Below the pieces are notes generated by a model, which was not told where the DNA came from, did not search any database, and saw only the letters and a program-made list of their open reading frames with translations. The translations under genes and the position numbers were made by a program. Below, one piece after another: positions 1 through 9,400 of a stretch of DNA of 47,605 nt. The stretch's first letter is position 1, and each line of letters begins with the position of its first letter. The DNA comes from Methanobrevibacter millerae (GTDB taxonomy: Archaea; Methanobacteriota; Methanobacteria; Methanobacteriales; Methanobacteriaceae): contig SUTF01000002.1 in NCBI GenBank assembly GCA_015063005.1, positions 1 to 47,605 of the forward strand, written 5' to 3'.

Positions 1-590
1 TCGCTTTTAGATTCAGTAGGTTTAAAATCAGGTATTTTATTTTGCATTACTAAAATAAATAAAATGAATATTAATTCGAATGCAAAAGTGTATCTCCAGC
101 TGAAAAAAGTTGTAATAAGCCCACCAAGGAGCGGAGCTAAAATATCTGCAAGTCCTGCCATTACCCCGAGAGTTGCCAAAGCAATTGTACGCTTTCTGCC
201 GGAATATATTCCGCTTATTATTGAAACTATGGCAGGCAGCATTAATGCCGCAGCAACACCTTTAATCGCTGCCCATCCGACAAAAAACATCATAACACTT
301 GAACTTAATACTGCAGCAAATATTCCTATACCAAAAAGTGCAGCACCAATTACAAACAGTTTCTTTTTACCAACTATGTCCTGAAGTTTGGTACTGAACA
401 GTATCAACGCAGCAGTGATAAGAGTACAAAACGACACAATCATTTGAATAGTACTAACATCAGCATTCAAATCAACAACAATTCGAGAAATGCTAACATT
501 CATGAAGAAAGAGTCCAACACTATAATAAATGAAGCACAAGCCACAACTATTAACGGAAACCAAGAATATTCGTTAGCCTTTTCATTCAT
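1..590 (-). CDS. MFS transporter, drug-efflux (14-TM, DHA2-like) type, N-terminal part
   Basis: The reverse strand is open from an ATG at 588-590 to the left edge, giving 196 residues of a longer protein. It starts MNEKANEYSWFPLIVVACAS and has five or more hydrophobic segments. An early membrane segment carries an Asp (IIVLDSFFMNVSIS), as in EmrB/QacA-type proton antiporters. After helix 2 there is a loop typical of the major facilitator superfamily (DIVGKKKLF), and later the motif LAPLLGGLITTFFSWRY, the motif-C/helix-5 region of the drug:H+ antiporter family. A strong Shine-Dalgarno GGAGG at 601-605 supports the start. It is probably an inner-membrane exporter of small hydrophobic compounds. 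The substrate cannot be told. It lies beyond two ATPase genes from the NRPS region, so a link to that region is not shown. Confidence 0.85.
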   Translation of the reverse strand, partial: MNEKANEYSWFPLIVVACASFIIVLDSFFMNVSISRIVVDLNADVSTIQMIVSFCTLITAALILFSTKLQDIVGKKKLFVIGAALFGIGIFAAVLSSSVMMFFVGWAAIKGVAAALMLPAIVSIISGIYSGRKRTIALATLGVMAGLADILAPLLGGLITTFFSWRYTFAFELIFILFILVMQNKIPDFKPTESKS

Positions 591-820
591 ACTTATTAAT
601 CCTCCAACATATTAATTTTAAAAAATATTTTAACATTCAAACTTAAACATGAACTTAATTTTATATTTGATTTCCAAACGATTAAATTTTTGGATTGGAT
701 TTTTATTATAATAATGCAAGAATAGCGCAATTCTCTGTAAGATTGATTTTCAATGCATTCTGATGAACTTTTAATATCAAAGGCTTAAGCTAATAGCTAC
801 ATCATTCTAGTTTGAGCATC

Positions 821-1050
821 AAGGCTCGCTAACTTCTCTTACAACATCATCATCTTTAACTTTCCCCAGAGCAAAGGTGAATCGGGATTATGCAACTTCT
901 GATTCTTTTTGACCAGTTTCATGTTGCTGTTTGCGTAACACTCTTTAAATTATTTATTACATTTTTGATTTTTGTTTGATATGATACGAGCAAATAATAG
1001 TAAAAAAGTAGCGGAATTATCCACTACTTAGGGAATTTTGTTTCATATTT
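821..1050 (-). pseudogene. degraded gene fragment, copy 1 of a flanking duplicate
   Basis: On the reverse strand, 821-940 closely matches 2401-2520 and reads as the same peptide (NSNMKLVKKNQKLHN then PLL.GEVKDDDVV). This copy has a one-base shift after PLL and an early stop, so it is not a working gene. A further match near 1008-1046 pairs with 2527-2563 after about 65 extra bases. The product is not recognised. The rest of 591-1072 shows no credible gene: it is AT-rich and holds the promoter and RBS of the transporter to the left. Confidence 0.55.
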
Positions 1051-1072
1051 AAAAAAAATAATCAATATTATA

Positions 1073-1170
1073 TATAATGAAAAATACATTATATTACAAC
1101 ACATAATGAAAAATTAATTATATAATTCAAAATACAATATATGACATTATATAATGAAAAATACATTATA
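1073..1170 (+). promoter_or_regulatory. array of four 21-bp palindromic elements before the Arch_ATPase gene
   Basis: Four elements of the form TATAATG-N7-CATTATA occur at 1073-1093 (exact), 1102-1122 (CATAATG/AATTATA), 1121-1141 (TATAATT/CAATATA) and 1150-1170 (exact). The arms and the 7-base spacer keep their size, and the last element ends just before the RBS (GAGGG, 1172-1176) of the ATPase gene at 1183. Position and symmetry suggest an operator bound by a dimeric protein, possibly the winged-helix end of the ATPase itself. Function is inferred. Confidence 0.55.
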
Positions 1171-1182
1171 TGAGGGAAACAA

Positions 1183-2373
1183 ATGGATGAAATTGCAAGC
1201 ATAACTGATGCAAATTTAACCGAAACACAATTTTTCAACCGAACAGATGAAATCAACATATTATCAAACTTATTAATTAGCACTGAATTCAACTCTTCGC
1301 CTACAATACTCCTAACAGGGATTAGAGGGGTTGGAAAAACAGCACTTATCAAAAAAATCAAAAATAAATTCAAAAGAGAATATTTAGTTGTAGACATCGA
1401 TTTATCCAGAAGCGATGCATACCAACAAAAAAACCTCACAAGAGCAAGCATAATTAAAATAATTTATGACACAATTATCAAATCATCAAAAGAATTTGGC
1501 TTAAAAACGATTAACAAGCAAATAGAAAAATATTTTAAAACAAAAAATTTCAAAATAGATAAACTTTTATCCTATGAACACATTCCAATTCCAATATTCG
1601 AAAGCGAAGACAATTACGAAAAATTAGCTGAATTTGTAATGGAATTACCTCAAAAAATTTATGAAGACAATACTGATAAACTAAAAGGCGTTTTCATATT
1701 CATTGATGAAATCCAATTAATGAAAGATTTAGGTGATGAACTGAATGGATTTTTATGGTACATGCGCAGTTTCATCCAAACACAAAAAAATGTTGCATAC
1801 CTATTTTGCGGAAGCATGAGCTTAAAAGATAGTTTAATAAATGATTTGAATGGAAATCAAGGAGCATTTGGAGGAAGGATGCTGACAATTGAAATTCAAC
1901 CATTTTCAAAACAAACCACTGAAAACTATATTAAATCAATGACAAGAAACATACAGCTCGATGATGATGGATTTGAAAGATTTTACAAATGTACACGTGG
2001 AATTCCATATTATATCAATATATTTGCAAAATATCTTCCAGAAAACATAACCTTAACTGAAAATAATATCATTGAATTATTCAAGGATTCAATTGATTAT
2101 CTCGCTATCCATTTCATATACATGTGGTCTAAATTAACATTTCAAGAACAAAAAATCATAATTTCACTACTTGAAAATCCAAAAAAAAGAATAGAAGTAG
2201 CAAATTACCTCAAAGTAACCAGTGGATCACTAAACAGACCACTAAATCGCCTTCTTGATTACGATTTAATTGAATATGCAAATGACAAATATCAAATTAC
2301 AGACCCTATTTTCACATACTGGCTTAAGAACAGTTATGAAAAAAATGGAATATATCCATTTAGAAGTATTTAA
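1183..2373 (+). CDS. Archaeal STAND-type ATPase (Arch_ATPase, PF01637-like) with C-terminal winged helix
   Basis: This 396-residue P-loop ATPase has Walker A GIRGVGKT at residues 46-53, Walker B VFIFIDEIQ ending near 178 (D175, E176), and a sensor-like strand YLFCGSMSLKD around 206-216. Residues about 320-385 look like a winged helix-turn-helix that ends in DPIFTYWLK, the usual tail of archaeal ATPases of this group. The start at 1183 follows GAGGG at a good distance. The family is common and multi-copy in methanogens and is thought to act as a regulatory or defence-like switch; the true role is unknown. The gene stands alone, sits behind a palindrome array, and is flanked by two copies of one broken gene, which suggests it moves as a cassette. 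Confidence 0.85.
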   Translation: MDEIASITDANLTETQFFNRTDEINILSNLLISTEFNSSPTILLTGIRGVGKTALIKKIKNKFKREYLVVDIDLSRSDAYQQKNLTRASIIKIIYDTIIKSSKEFGLKTINKQIEKYFKTKNFKIDKLLSYEHIPIPIFESEDNYEKLAEFVMELPQKIYEDNTDKLKGVFIFIDEIQLMKDLGDELNGFLWYMRSFIQTQKNVAYLFCGSMSLKDSLINDLNGNQGAFGGRMLTIEIQPFSKQTTENYIKSMTRNIQLDDDGFERFYKCTRGIPYYINIFAKYLPENITLTENNIIELFKDSIDYLAIHFIYMWSKLTFQEQKIIISLLENPKKRIEVANYLKVTSGSLNRPLNRLLDYDLIEYANDKYQITDPIFTYWLKNSYEKNGIYPFRSI

Positions 2374-2565
2374 AACAACTTAGATTGTACATCAATATAG
2401 CTAGGTTCCCTAACCTCTTTTACAACATCATCATCTTTAACTTCCCCAATTAGCAATGGCGAATTATGATTATGCAACTTTTGGTTCTTTTTGACTAGCT
2501 TCATGTTGCTGTTGGCATAATAGTATAGAAATTATCTACTACAAATTCAAATTTTGTTTCAGACA
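2370..2565 (-). pseudogene. degraded gene fragment, copy 2 of the flanking duplicate
   Basis: The reverse strand from 2520 to a stop at 2370-2372 is open for about 49 codons (motifs NSNMKLVKKNQKLHNHN and GEVKDDDVVKEV) and looks like the C-terminal end of a real protein. It has lost its start: upstream, to 2565, the frame is shifted (SETKFEFVVDNF in another frame). Its twin lies at 821-1050 on the other side of the ATPase gene. The protein is not recognised. The stop overlaps the stop codon of the ATPase gene, on the opposite strand. Confidence 0.5.
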
Positions 2566-2628
2566 GTACAAAGAATTTATTCTTAAAAATTTCATGATTA
2601 TCCATTCTTTTGCGAATTTAACATACAT

Positions 2629-3909
2629 TCATCTTAATGCACCAATAGGAATTACCATCACCCCATCTTTTCGAACTTTTGCAATCGAATCACTCGTTAT
2701 AACCGCTAAAAAGTTAGGTTCCGGAATATGTGTATCTCCTTCAGCAATTTTTTGTTTAATCAACTTATTCATTTTCAATAAAGATTTCGCACCATCATCA
2801 ATTCTTTTATCTCCTAATTTAAACTCAATCAATCCATAACGCCCATCAGCAATTTGCAAAACACAATCCACTTCCAAAGTGCCGTCATTATAATATAATA
2901 CTTTTCCACCCAATGGTGCGGAATATACTTTTAAGTCTCTAATGCATAAGGTTTCAAAAATGAATCCAAAAGTTTCCAAATCATACACCAACATTTCAGG
3001 AGTTACATTAAGACCTGCAACTGCAATTGACGGGTCTATAAATTCCTTTTTTTCAGTTTTCCTTATTTTTTGCTTTGAACGAATATTAGGAGCCCATGCG
3101 GGAACATTATCAATAACAAACAGATTTTTTAAAACAGAGATATATGAATAAAAGGTAGGCTCAGAAATTTTACCGTAATTTTCTTCAATATCCGACATTA
3201 TTTTTGTATTATTTGCCAATGTTGAAATATTGCGTGAATAAGATCTAAGGATTGCTTCAAATAGTTTTGAATCACGTTTAACACCATCCATGTTATAGGT
3301 GTCATCACGGCATATGTTATCAAAATAAGAAGAAGCCACAATCAATTGTTTTCTCTTATCTTTAATATTCAATGTTTCAGGCCAACCCCCACGTGAAGCT
3401 AAAAAAATCAAATCACTTAAAGACAAATCTGAAGTAACTCCATTAATTTTAACATCATTATCATTAAATAAATCAATTAATGAAATCTTACCGTTAGAAT
3501 CACCACTTTCATACAGACTCATTGGCCTCATCATCAACCTGTGAATCCTTCCAACACCTTTATGATTTATTTTAGAATTATCAACAATTGTAGAACCAGT
3601 TAAAATATATAATCCATAACCATCAGTTTTATCAACTGAATATCTCACTGCATCCCACAATTCAGGAGCCATTTGCCATTCATCAATCAGCAATGGTTTT
3701 TCTCCATCCAATAATAACAATGGATCCACATCTGCCAGTTCAATGTATGATTTACCTAATGTAGGATGTTGCAATTCAATTACTGTTTTGGCAAATTGAG
3801 TCGCAGTTGTTGTTTTACCACACCATTTTGGCCCTACTATTAAAACAGCACCCATACATTCTAGTATATCATTTAATTCTTCATCAACATATCTTTTAAT
3901 ATATTCCAC
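2629..3909 (-). CDS. AAA_14/DUF4143 family ATPase
   Basis: A 426-residue protein of the common archaeal and bacterial family that pairs an AAA domain with a DUF4143 domain. Walker A is GPKWCGKTT (residues 26-34), Walker B LLIDEWQMAP (D76, E77), and a sensor strand LYILTGST lies near 100-107. The ending (YYNDGTLEVDCVLQ, then LIEFKLG) has the E-x-D...E-x-K pattern of the nuclease-like fold in DUF4143 proteins. Length is normal and the gene looks intact. The start at 3909 is the only good one and lies 12 bases from a tandem repeat array. The function of the family is not known; toxin-like, defence and chromosome-upkeep roles have been suggested. It stands alone, facing away from the recombinase remnant. 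Confidence 0.88.
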   Translation of the reverse strand: MEYIKRYVDEELNDILECMGAVLIVGPKWCGKTTTATQFAKTVIELQHPTLGKSYIELADVDPLLLLDGEKPLLIDEWQMAPELWDAVRYSVDKTDGYGLYILTGSTIVDNSKINHKGVGRIHRLMMRPMSLYESGDSNGKISLIDLFNDNDVKINGVTSDLSLSDLIFLASRGGWPETLNIKDKRKQLIVASSYFDNICRDDTYNMDGVKRDSKLFEAILRSYSRNISTLANNTKIMSDIEENYGKISEPTFYSYISVLKNLFVIDNVPAWAPNIRSKQKIRKTEKKEFIDPSIAVAGLNVTPEMLVYDLETFGFIFETLCIRDLKVYSAPLGGKVLYYNDGTLEVDCVLQIADGRYGLIEFKLGDKRIDDGAKSLLKMNKLIKQKIAEGDTHIPEPNFLAVITSDSIAKVRKDGVMVIPIGALR

Positions 3910-3920
3910 ATTACCACCAA

Positions 3921-4081
3921 TTAAGTAATTATACTATTTATATTTAAGTAATTATACTATTTATATTTAAGTAATTATACTAATTTTATTTAAGTAATTA
4001 TACTATTTATATTTAAGTAATTATACTAATTTTATTTAAGTAATTATACTAATTTTATTTAAGTAATTATACCAATTTATT
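3921..4081. repeat. seven 23-bp tandem repeats upstream of the DUF4143 ATPase
   Basis: Seven direct repeats with an exact 23-base period start at 3921, 3944, 3967, 3990, 4013, 4036 and 4059. All begin TTAAGTAATTATAC. Two sub-types alternate, differing in the last eight or so bases (TATTTATAT against TAATTTTAT). A partial eighth copy begins at 4082. Each unit holds the imperfect palindrome AGTA-ATTA-TACT. There are no unique spacers, so it is not CRISPR. The array runs to 12 bases from the ATPase start, so it must hold or overlap that promoter and may be an operator. Confidence 0.85.
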
Positions 4082-4388
4082 TTAAGAAATATATCAAAAA
4101 AATAAATAAAAAATTTAATCAGATTTTTATAGATATTATTAATTATAAACTATTTAAAATTATTTATTTTAATAATAAACGATTAAAATAAAATAAAACA
4201 ATATTTAAGAATGATAGCAATATTATAATTTCAAAACAATAATTTTATTGGCAAAATCAAATCAATGTTTGTTGGCTGTCAATATGACTCATGAAATAGT
4301 TGTACCACTTATCCTAAATTTGAAAAATTTTACTACTCAAATGCTCTCACTCAACTTTTTTTAAATGTCAACAACATAGGTGAATAAT
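4082..4388. other. intergenic region, promoter of the recombinase remnant
   Basis: About 300 AT-rich bases without a gene. It should hold the promoter of the recombinase at 4389, whose RBS is AGGTGA at 4378-4383. Nothing else stands out. Confidence 0.5.
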
Positions 4389-5141
4389 ATGATGAATGAC
4401 GAGCTAATAAAAAATTTATCGATAAGTTGCAACCATTCGAGAAGAACCGTGCACAACTATAAAAATTCATTGAGGAAATACTGCGAATATTATGACATGT
4501 CCCTTCAGGAATTCCTTGATGAAGCGGAAGAAGATGAAAAAAACAATGTCAGATGGAAATATTGCCGTTTAAGAACAAAACTGATTGAATACAGACACCA
4601 CCTATTGGAAGTGCATGCACGGAATACCGTTAAAAAAGAAATAACCATCATCCAATTTTTCTACAAATTCTATGACATTGAAATAGGAAAACTGCCCAGG
4701 ATAAATCAGAAATCAGTTAAAAAAGCACAACCCATATATTTCAAGGATTTACCTGACAAGGAGATAATCAGGGAAGCATTCAAAATAGCTCCACCATTAA
4801 TGAAAGCCATAATCCGGTTTTCATGTTCAAGCGGATGCGCAAGAGCGGAAACATTGAGCCTGACAATTGGAGACTACATTGACGCATTATCCGAATACCT
4901 TCCAAACAGAAAAAGGGACATATATGATATAATCGATTATCTCTATGATACCAAGGACATCATTCCGACCTTCAGACTGCTTAGGGAAAAAAACCAACAA
5001 ATACTATGTTACCTCAAACAGCCCAACACATGCAGCAATTCCTATTTTATTCATTTTCATTCTTTTGGCGAATTCAATGATTTCTTCAACTCTTGTGTAT
5101 TTGTAGTAGAATTCATCTTCTATTTCAGCAGATATGCGTGA
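4389..5141 (+). pseudogene. tyrosine recombinase/integrase (XerC/D type), truncated
   Basis: The N-terminal part (about 1-95) resembles the SAM-like core-binding domain of phage integrases (RRTVHNYKNSLRKYCEYY, NTVKKEITIIQFFYKF). The catalytic domain then begins, with the first catalytic Arg in SSGCARAETLSL (about R152). The rest of the active site (K, H-x-x-R, H/W and Tyr) is missing. After about residue 209 the frame runs into the antisense strand of a DUF1847 gene (from about 5015), and the final 40 or so residues up to 5141 are not recombinase. The start at ATG 4389 is preferred over GTG 4380, because AGGTGA (4378-4383) is the RBS for 4389 and overlaps the GTG. It would have no recombinase activity. 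Confidence 0.8.
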
Positions 5142-5291
5142 TATTTGCCTGTTGTTGTCCTCATTGTACAGCTTTTCAATTTCGATTATTTCATCGTCTG
5201 TTAAATCCTTTGTCGGACAGAATTTAGGATACTTCTTGTCTTGATTTTTGCAGTTTATGACCCCACAATCTCTGCAGGAGTGTCTGTTCAT
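5004..5291 (-). pseudogene. DUF1847-like cysteine-rich protein, truncated at the C-terminus
   Basis: The N-terminus MNRHSCRDCGVINCKNQDKK and the following FCPT give four Cys in the metal-binding pattern of DUF1847 proteins. The text then runs to KIGIAACVGLFE, where full-length members carry on for about 100 more residues. Here it stops three residues later at 5004, exactly where the recombinase sequence from the other strand begins. The ATG at 5291 has GGGG nine bases upstream and fits the family start; an ATG at 5318 would add nine residues. The truncation marks one side of a DNA junction at about 5004-5018. Confidence 0.75.
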
Positions 5292-5415
5292 GATATTTTC
5301 CCCAATACTTTTTTTCATATATTATTTTTTTATATCATCTTAGAATAAAAATGATTATATTAACGAAATTAAAAAAATATTTTTAGTAAAATTTGTTTTA
5401 TATAGGAGAATTCCT

Positions 5416-5429
5416 AAATATATTTATTT
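5416..5429 (+). promoter_or_regulatory. probable TATA box of the STAS gene
   Basis: AAATATATTTATTT lies about 33-46 bases before the STAS start at 5462, the spacing expected for a short leader in archaea. No strong Shine-Dalgarno precedes the ATG (only GTGG at 5453-5456). Confidence 0.4.
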
Positions 5430-5461
5430 AATAAAAGATTTAAATTATTAATGTGGTTTAA

Positions 5462-5761
5462 ATGAACATTGAAAAAAATTATAATAATAAAGAGTTAACA
5501 ATTAATGTAGAAAATCGTATCGATACAGTTACTGCCCCAGAATTTGAAAATGAAATAAATGACGAAATGGGTAAGTTTGATTCATTAATTATTGACTTTT
5601 CCAAATTGGACTACATTTCCAGTGCAGGTTTACGTGTTTTAATTGCAACTCAAAAGAAATTAAAATCTGAAAACATTCCAATGACCATTAAAAATGTTAA
5701 TGGAAACATCAATGAAATATTCAGAATGTCAGGTTTTGATAAAATCCTAAAAATAGAATGA
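5462..5761 (+). CDS. STAS-domain protein, anti-sigma factor antagonist family (SpoIIAA/RsbV-like)
   Basis: This 99-residue single-domain protein has the full STAS fold pattern: a first strand and ENRIDTVTAPEFENEI, the strand SLIIDFSKLDYISSAGLRVL (41-60), and an ending FRMSGFDKIL. Ser53/Ser54 in DYISSAGLR lie at the phospho-site of the family, which RsbW/SpoIIAB kinases phosphorylate and PP2C phosphatases reverse. Archaea lack sigma factors, so the partner must be something else. The exporter gene at 17322 carries a C-terminal RsbW-like domain, the only candidate partner in the window. STAS genes beside NRPS genes are also known from M. ruminantium. The gene is in the same direction as NRPS1 but 685 bases before it, so it is probably a separate transcript. 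Confidence 0.9.
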   Translation: MNIEKNYNNKELTINVENRIDTVTAPEFENEINDEMGKFDSLIIDFSKLDYISSAGLRVLIATQKKLKSENIPMTIKNVNGNINEIFRMSGFDKILKIE

Positions 5762-6341
5762 ACCCATTTTTTTGTATTGGACATGCCAAATTTAACCGGA
5801 AAATTAAATCCCAACTCACCCATAACAATAGAAAACATAATATCAATTCAGATGTCTGATATTAAGCCATTGACAGAAATACGACAATACCTGATTTAAT
5901 GCCCATGCACGGCAATGACTATTTTTATAGACCTATTTTTTATGACATTGCAGATTGATGGTAATGTTGTGTACTTATCGAAAAATGTCTGAATTTATCT
6001 GCAACACATATAAATGAATTAAAATTAAAAATAATAAATAATCAAATTATTTTTCAAATTTAAAACCCTCCACCATTAATTAAAATTAATTTAAATGTAT
6101 CTTTTCTTATTTTGACTAAATAACTACCATTACCGACAATTGCTTCGAATTATATTTTAGCACACAATTGAACATGTAAACAAAAAAGAAGTAAAAAACT
6201 TAAGAAAGGTATTAAATGAAATTCAATTGAAAAACAAATTTGAATAAAAAAAGTTTTTTTAAGTGAAAACTTGAGATGAATTTTTCGACCAGAATTCAAT
6301 TCCGTTAAGAAAAACAATTAAATTTAAAAATAAAGCAAAAT
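5762..6341 (+). other. gene debris and intergenic DNA between STAS and NRPS1
   Basis: No intact gene is seen. The frame of the STAS gene stays open for about 45 codons after its TGA (FVLDMPNLTGKLNPNSPITI, stop near 5899), and a second protein-like piece lies at about 6162-6245 (IEHVNKKEVKNLRKVLNEIQ, then a stop). Neither has a start or a recognisable family. In M. ruminantium a serine phosphatase gene has been described near its NRPS and anti-sigma antagonist, but nothing here can be identified as one. Confidence 0.35.
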
Positions 6342-6396
6342 AAATATATATTTATAATAAATGCTAAAAAATATTAAAAAAAACTTAATTTTTAGC
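6342..6396 (+). promoter_or_regulatory. probable promoter and leader inverted repeat of NRPS1
   Basis: AAATATATATTTATA at 6342-6356 is a good archaeal TATA box. It is followed by an 8-bp inverted repeat, GCTAAAAA (6363-6370) and TTTTTAGC (6389-6396), close to the expected start site. The ATG is at 6447, so the leader is about 65 bases long, with GGAG at 6435-6438. The inverted repeat could be an operator or an RNA hairpin. Confidence 0.4.
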
Positions 6397-6446
6397 AAAA
6401 ACTATTTGGAAAATATAAATGAATGATTATGAATGGAGATGAATAA

Positions 6447-9400
6447 ATGAATTTTAAATTATCATCATGTCAAAAAATGCTATTATTCTCGGAAATTAAT
6501 AATGCAAACAATGACTCTTTTTATTTGAAATTTAGAAAGGACTATCCTTTAGACGAATTTGAATATTTAAAATCTGCAGTGGAAATCATTTCAAAAAATT
6601 ATCTTAATTTACAAATTACAAAAAATACCAACGGCGATTTTGAACAGTATTATGCTGCAGACACCAGAGTTAATCTTAAATGTTTTGAAGTATCTGAAAA
6701 TGATGTCGAATCATTTATTAAAGACTATCTGGATAAACCATTTGAAGAAATTTTCGATACAGCATTATATTCATGGGTAATACTTAAAACACAAAGCAAT
6801 GCAATTTTAATCGGAGCAGTGCAGCACATACTTTTAGATGGAACATCACTTTATACATTACTTCCACAAGAAATTGAAACAGCAATCACTTGTCTAAAAA
6901 ATAACACAGAATATCAAATAAAGGATTATTCTTATGAAGAATATGTCAACAGTGAAATCCAGTATTTACAATCTGTTGAAGCAGAAGAAGATAAAAAATA
7001 CTGGTTAAATTCACTAAAAAATTACACTCAGGACTGGTATTCATTTGACAATTCACATCTAGGGTATCGAGAATTAATTCTGGATGAAATCCCTAATTTC
7101 AATTATTCTCCATTTGTAACTGCTTTAAGCCTTGGTTTTTTATATTTATCAAAATCAAAGAATGATAATGCCACATTTAATGATATTGTGATGAACACTT
7201 CAGTTCATGGCCGTTATTTTGGTCAGGATGATGCATTAGGAATGTTTGTAAACACCATTCCTTTAAGACTTGCCTATGATGAGGAATTATCATTTGAAGA
7301 GTTATTAGCATATTCAAAATCCGTCTTAAAAGAAGGATTATCCCATGCGAAACTGCAGTTTAGTGAATACACTACAGATTTACGTAACGCTGATATTGAT
7401 CCGAATTGCATTTCCATGTATTCCATCGTATCAAATTCAACAAATACCAATTCAAAATTTTTAACACTCCAAAAAGACATTAACTTCCCATTCCACATAA
7501 GGGTAAACAAAAATTATGATGATGTTGAAGGATTACAGTCTTTATTTATAGAATATGATAAGGCCTGCTTTGAGGAAGATGATATAGAATGCATTGTCAA
7601 ATCACTCGAAGATTTGTTAAAGCAGGTATGTGAAGATCCTTTGAAAAAATGTAAAGACTATGATGTGGACATTGCAGACTTTTTTGCTGCAGAAAACTAT
7701 TATAACAACCTGATAAATTCATTTGATGCTCCAACAGTCCTATCACCAGACAATAATTCTGATAAGGCTGAATATAAAATGATTTCAAGAACATTAGATA
7801 GTGATAATCTTGAAAAATTAGCCAGTAAGTATGGTCTTACTTCAGAAAAATTAATGCTTGCAATAGGATTATACAACCTAAGTAAATTTTCATTTTCAAA
7901 GGATATCCTAATTACATATAATAAGTTAGCCGCAGGATATCATTTTAACACTGACATGACTGTTGAAGAATTTTTAAATGATTTCAACAGAAGTTTTAAA
8001 GAATATCCTAATTATCCGCTAGCAAATAATGAAAAATTAGATTTCGATAGTGAAATTGTCTACTGCACAGAAGATATTGACTGCAAAGATTATAAATTTG
8101 CCATAATTCATGAAAACAATGATTTAAAGATTAATTATGACTCATCATATTATTCTAAAGAATTAGCAGGAGCATTTTTAGACGCTTATGAAGTATTGCT
8201 TGATAAATTCAATTCAGACAAATCATTACTTAAAAATATTTCCATCTGTGCAAAAATCGATGAAGACGATGATTTTAAAATGGAACTGGCAAATACTGGT
8301 GTTGTCAAAGAGATGTTTGAACAAGCAGTAACCAGCAATCCAAACAAAACAATTTTATATGCCGATGACGGGCAGTTAACTTATGATGAATTAAACAGAA
8401 AGAGTAATAAAATAGCTAATGCCTTAATCAAAAAGGGTGTTGGAGTAAATGATAACATCATGTTCATGATGAGGCGAAACAGTGATTTAATAGCAGCTGT
8501 TCTGGCAATAGCTAAAACTGGAGCAGCATTTATCCCAATAGATCCTAAATATCCTAAAAACAGAATTAACCAAATTTTAGAGGACAGCAGTGCCAAGTAT
8601 GTTATAACCAGTTCTGAAATAGAATATGCTGGAGAAAATGGAATAGATGTTGGCGAATTATTAAAAGAAGATGACGATTCAAACCCTCAGGTAAACATAA
8701 CACCTGATGACGTTTCATTTTTAATATATACTTCAGGGTCTACAGGAAAACCTAAAGGCGTAATGATAACTAACCGTGGAATAACTAATTACATTGCAAA
8801 TGTTGAAGAAAACGTTCCTATTTATCAGCTTAACAAGAAATGCAGCAAGTTTATTTCAATTTCAACAGTATCATTCATTGTATTTTTAAGAGAAATATTT
8901 GGAACAATAATGAATGGGCTGCCGGTAGTATTTGCAAATGATGAGGAGTCAATCGATCCTATCAGATTATCTGAACTGTTTGACAAAAGCAATGCGGACG
9001 GTTTTGGTTCTACACCAACAAGATTACTGGAATATCTTAAAGTAGATGAGATACAGGAAGTCCTGTCCAGATGCGAGGTTATTATTGTAGGTGGTGAAGG
9101 ATTCCCACCTGTTTTATATGACAGAATGTCAAAATATACCCGTGCAGACATATACAACTCATACGGACCTACAGAGGTGACAATAGCATCCCACTACAAA
9201 CTCATTGACAGCCCATTTATTACTGCAGGCTGGCCGATGCTGAATGTTGTGGATAAAATTATGGACATTGACCAGAATCAGTTACCTCCATACGTAACCG
9301 GTGAAATATACGTCGGTGGTGCAGGAATAGCTAAAGGATACCTGAACAATCCTGAACAAACTAAAGAAGTATTTAAAACAATCAACAACATCCCATATTA

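Noticed and set aside
64..384. Forward reading frame of about 106 codons at the left edge
   Set aside because: It is the shadow of the reverse-strand transporter, which has a good RBS and clear MFS motifs.
3921..4081. CRISPR array
   Set aside because: Units follow head to tail with a 23-bp period and no unique spacers; no cas genes are near.
4916..5141. Unusual C-terminal domain of the recombinase
   Set aside because: The last 40 or so residues are the antisense reading of the DUF1847 gene, not a domain.
5650..5838. Reverse-strand frame of 62 codons overlapping the STAS end
   Set aside because: Antisense to a clear STAS gene, with no family features.
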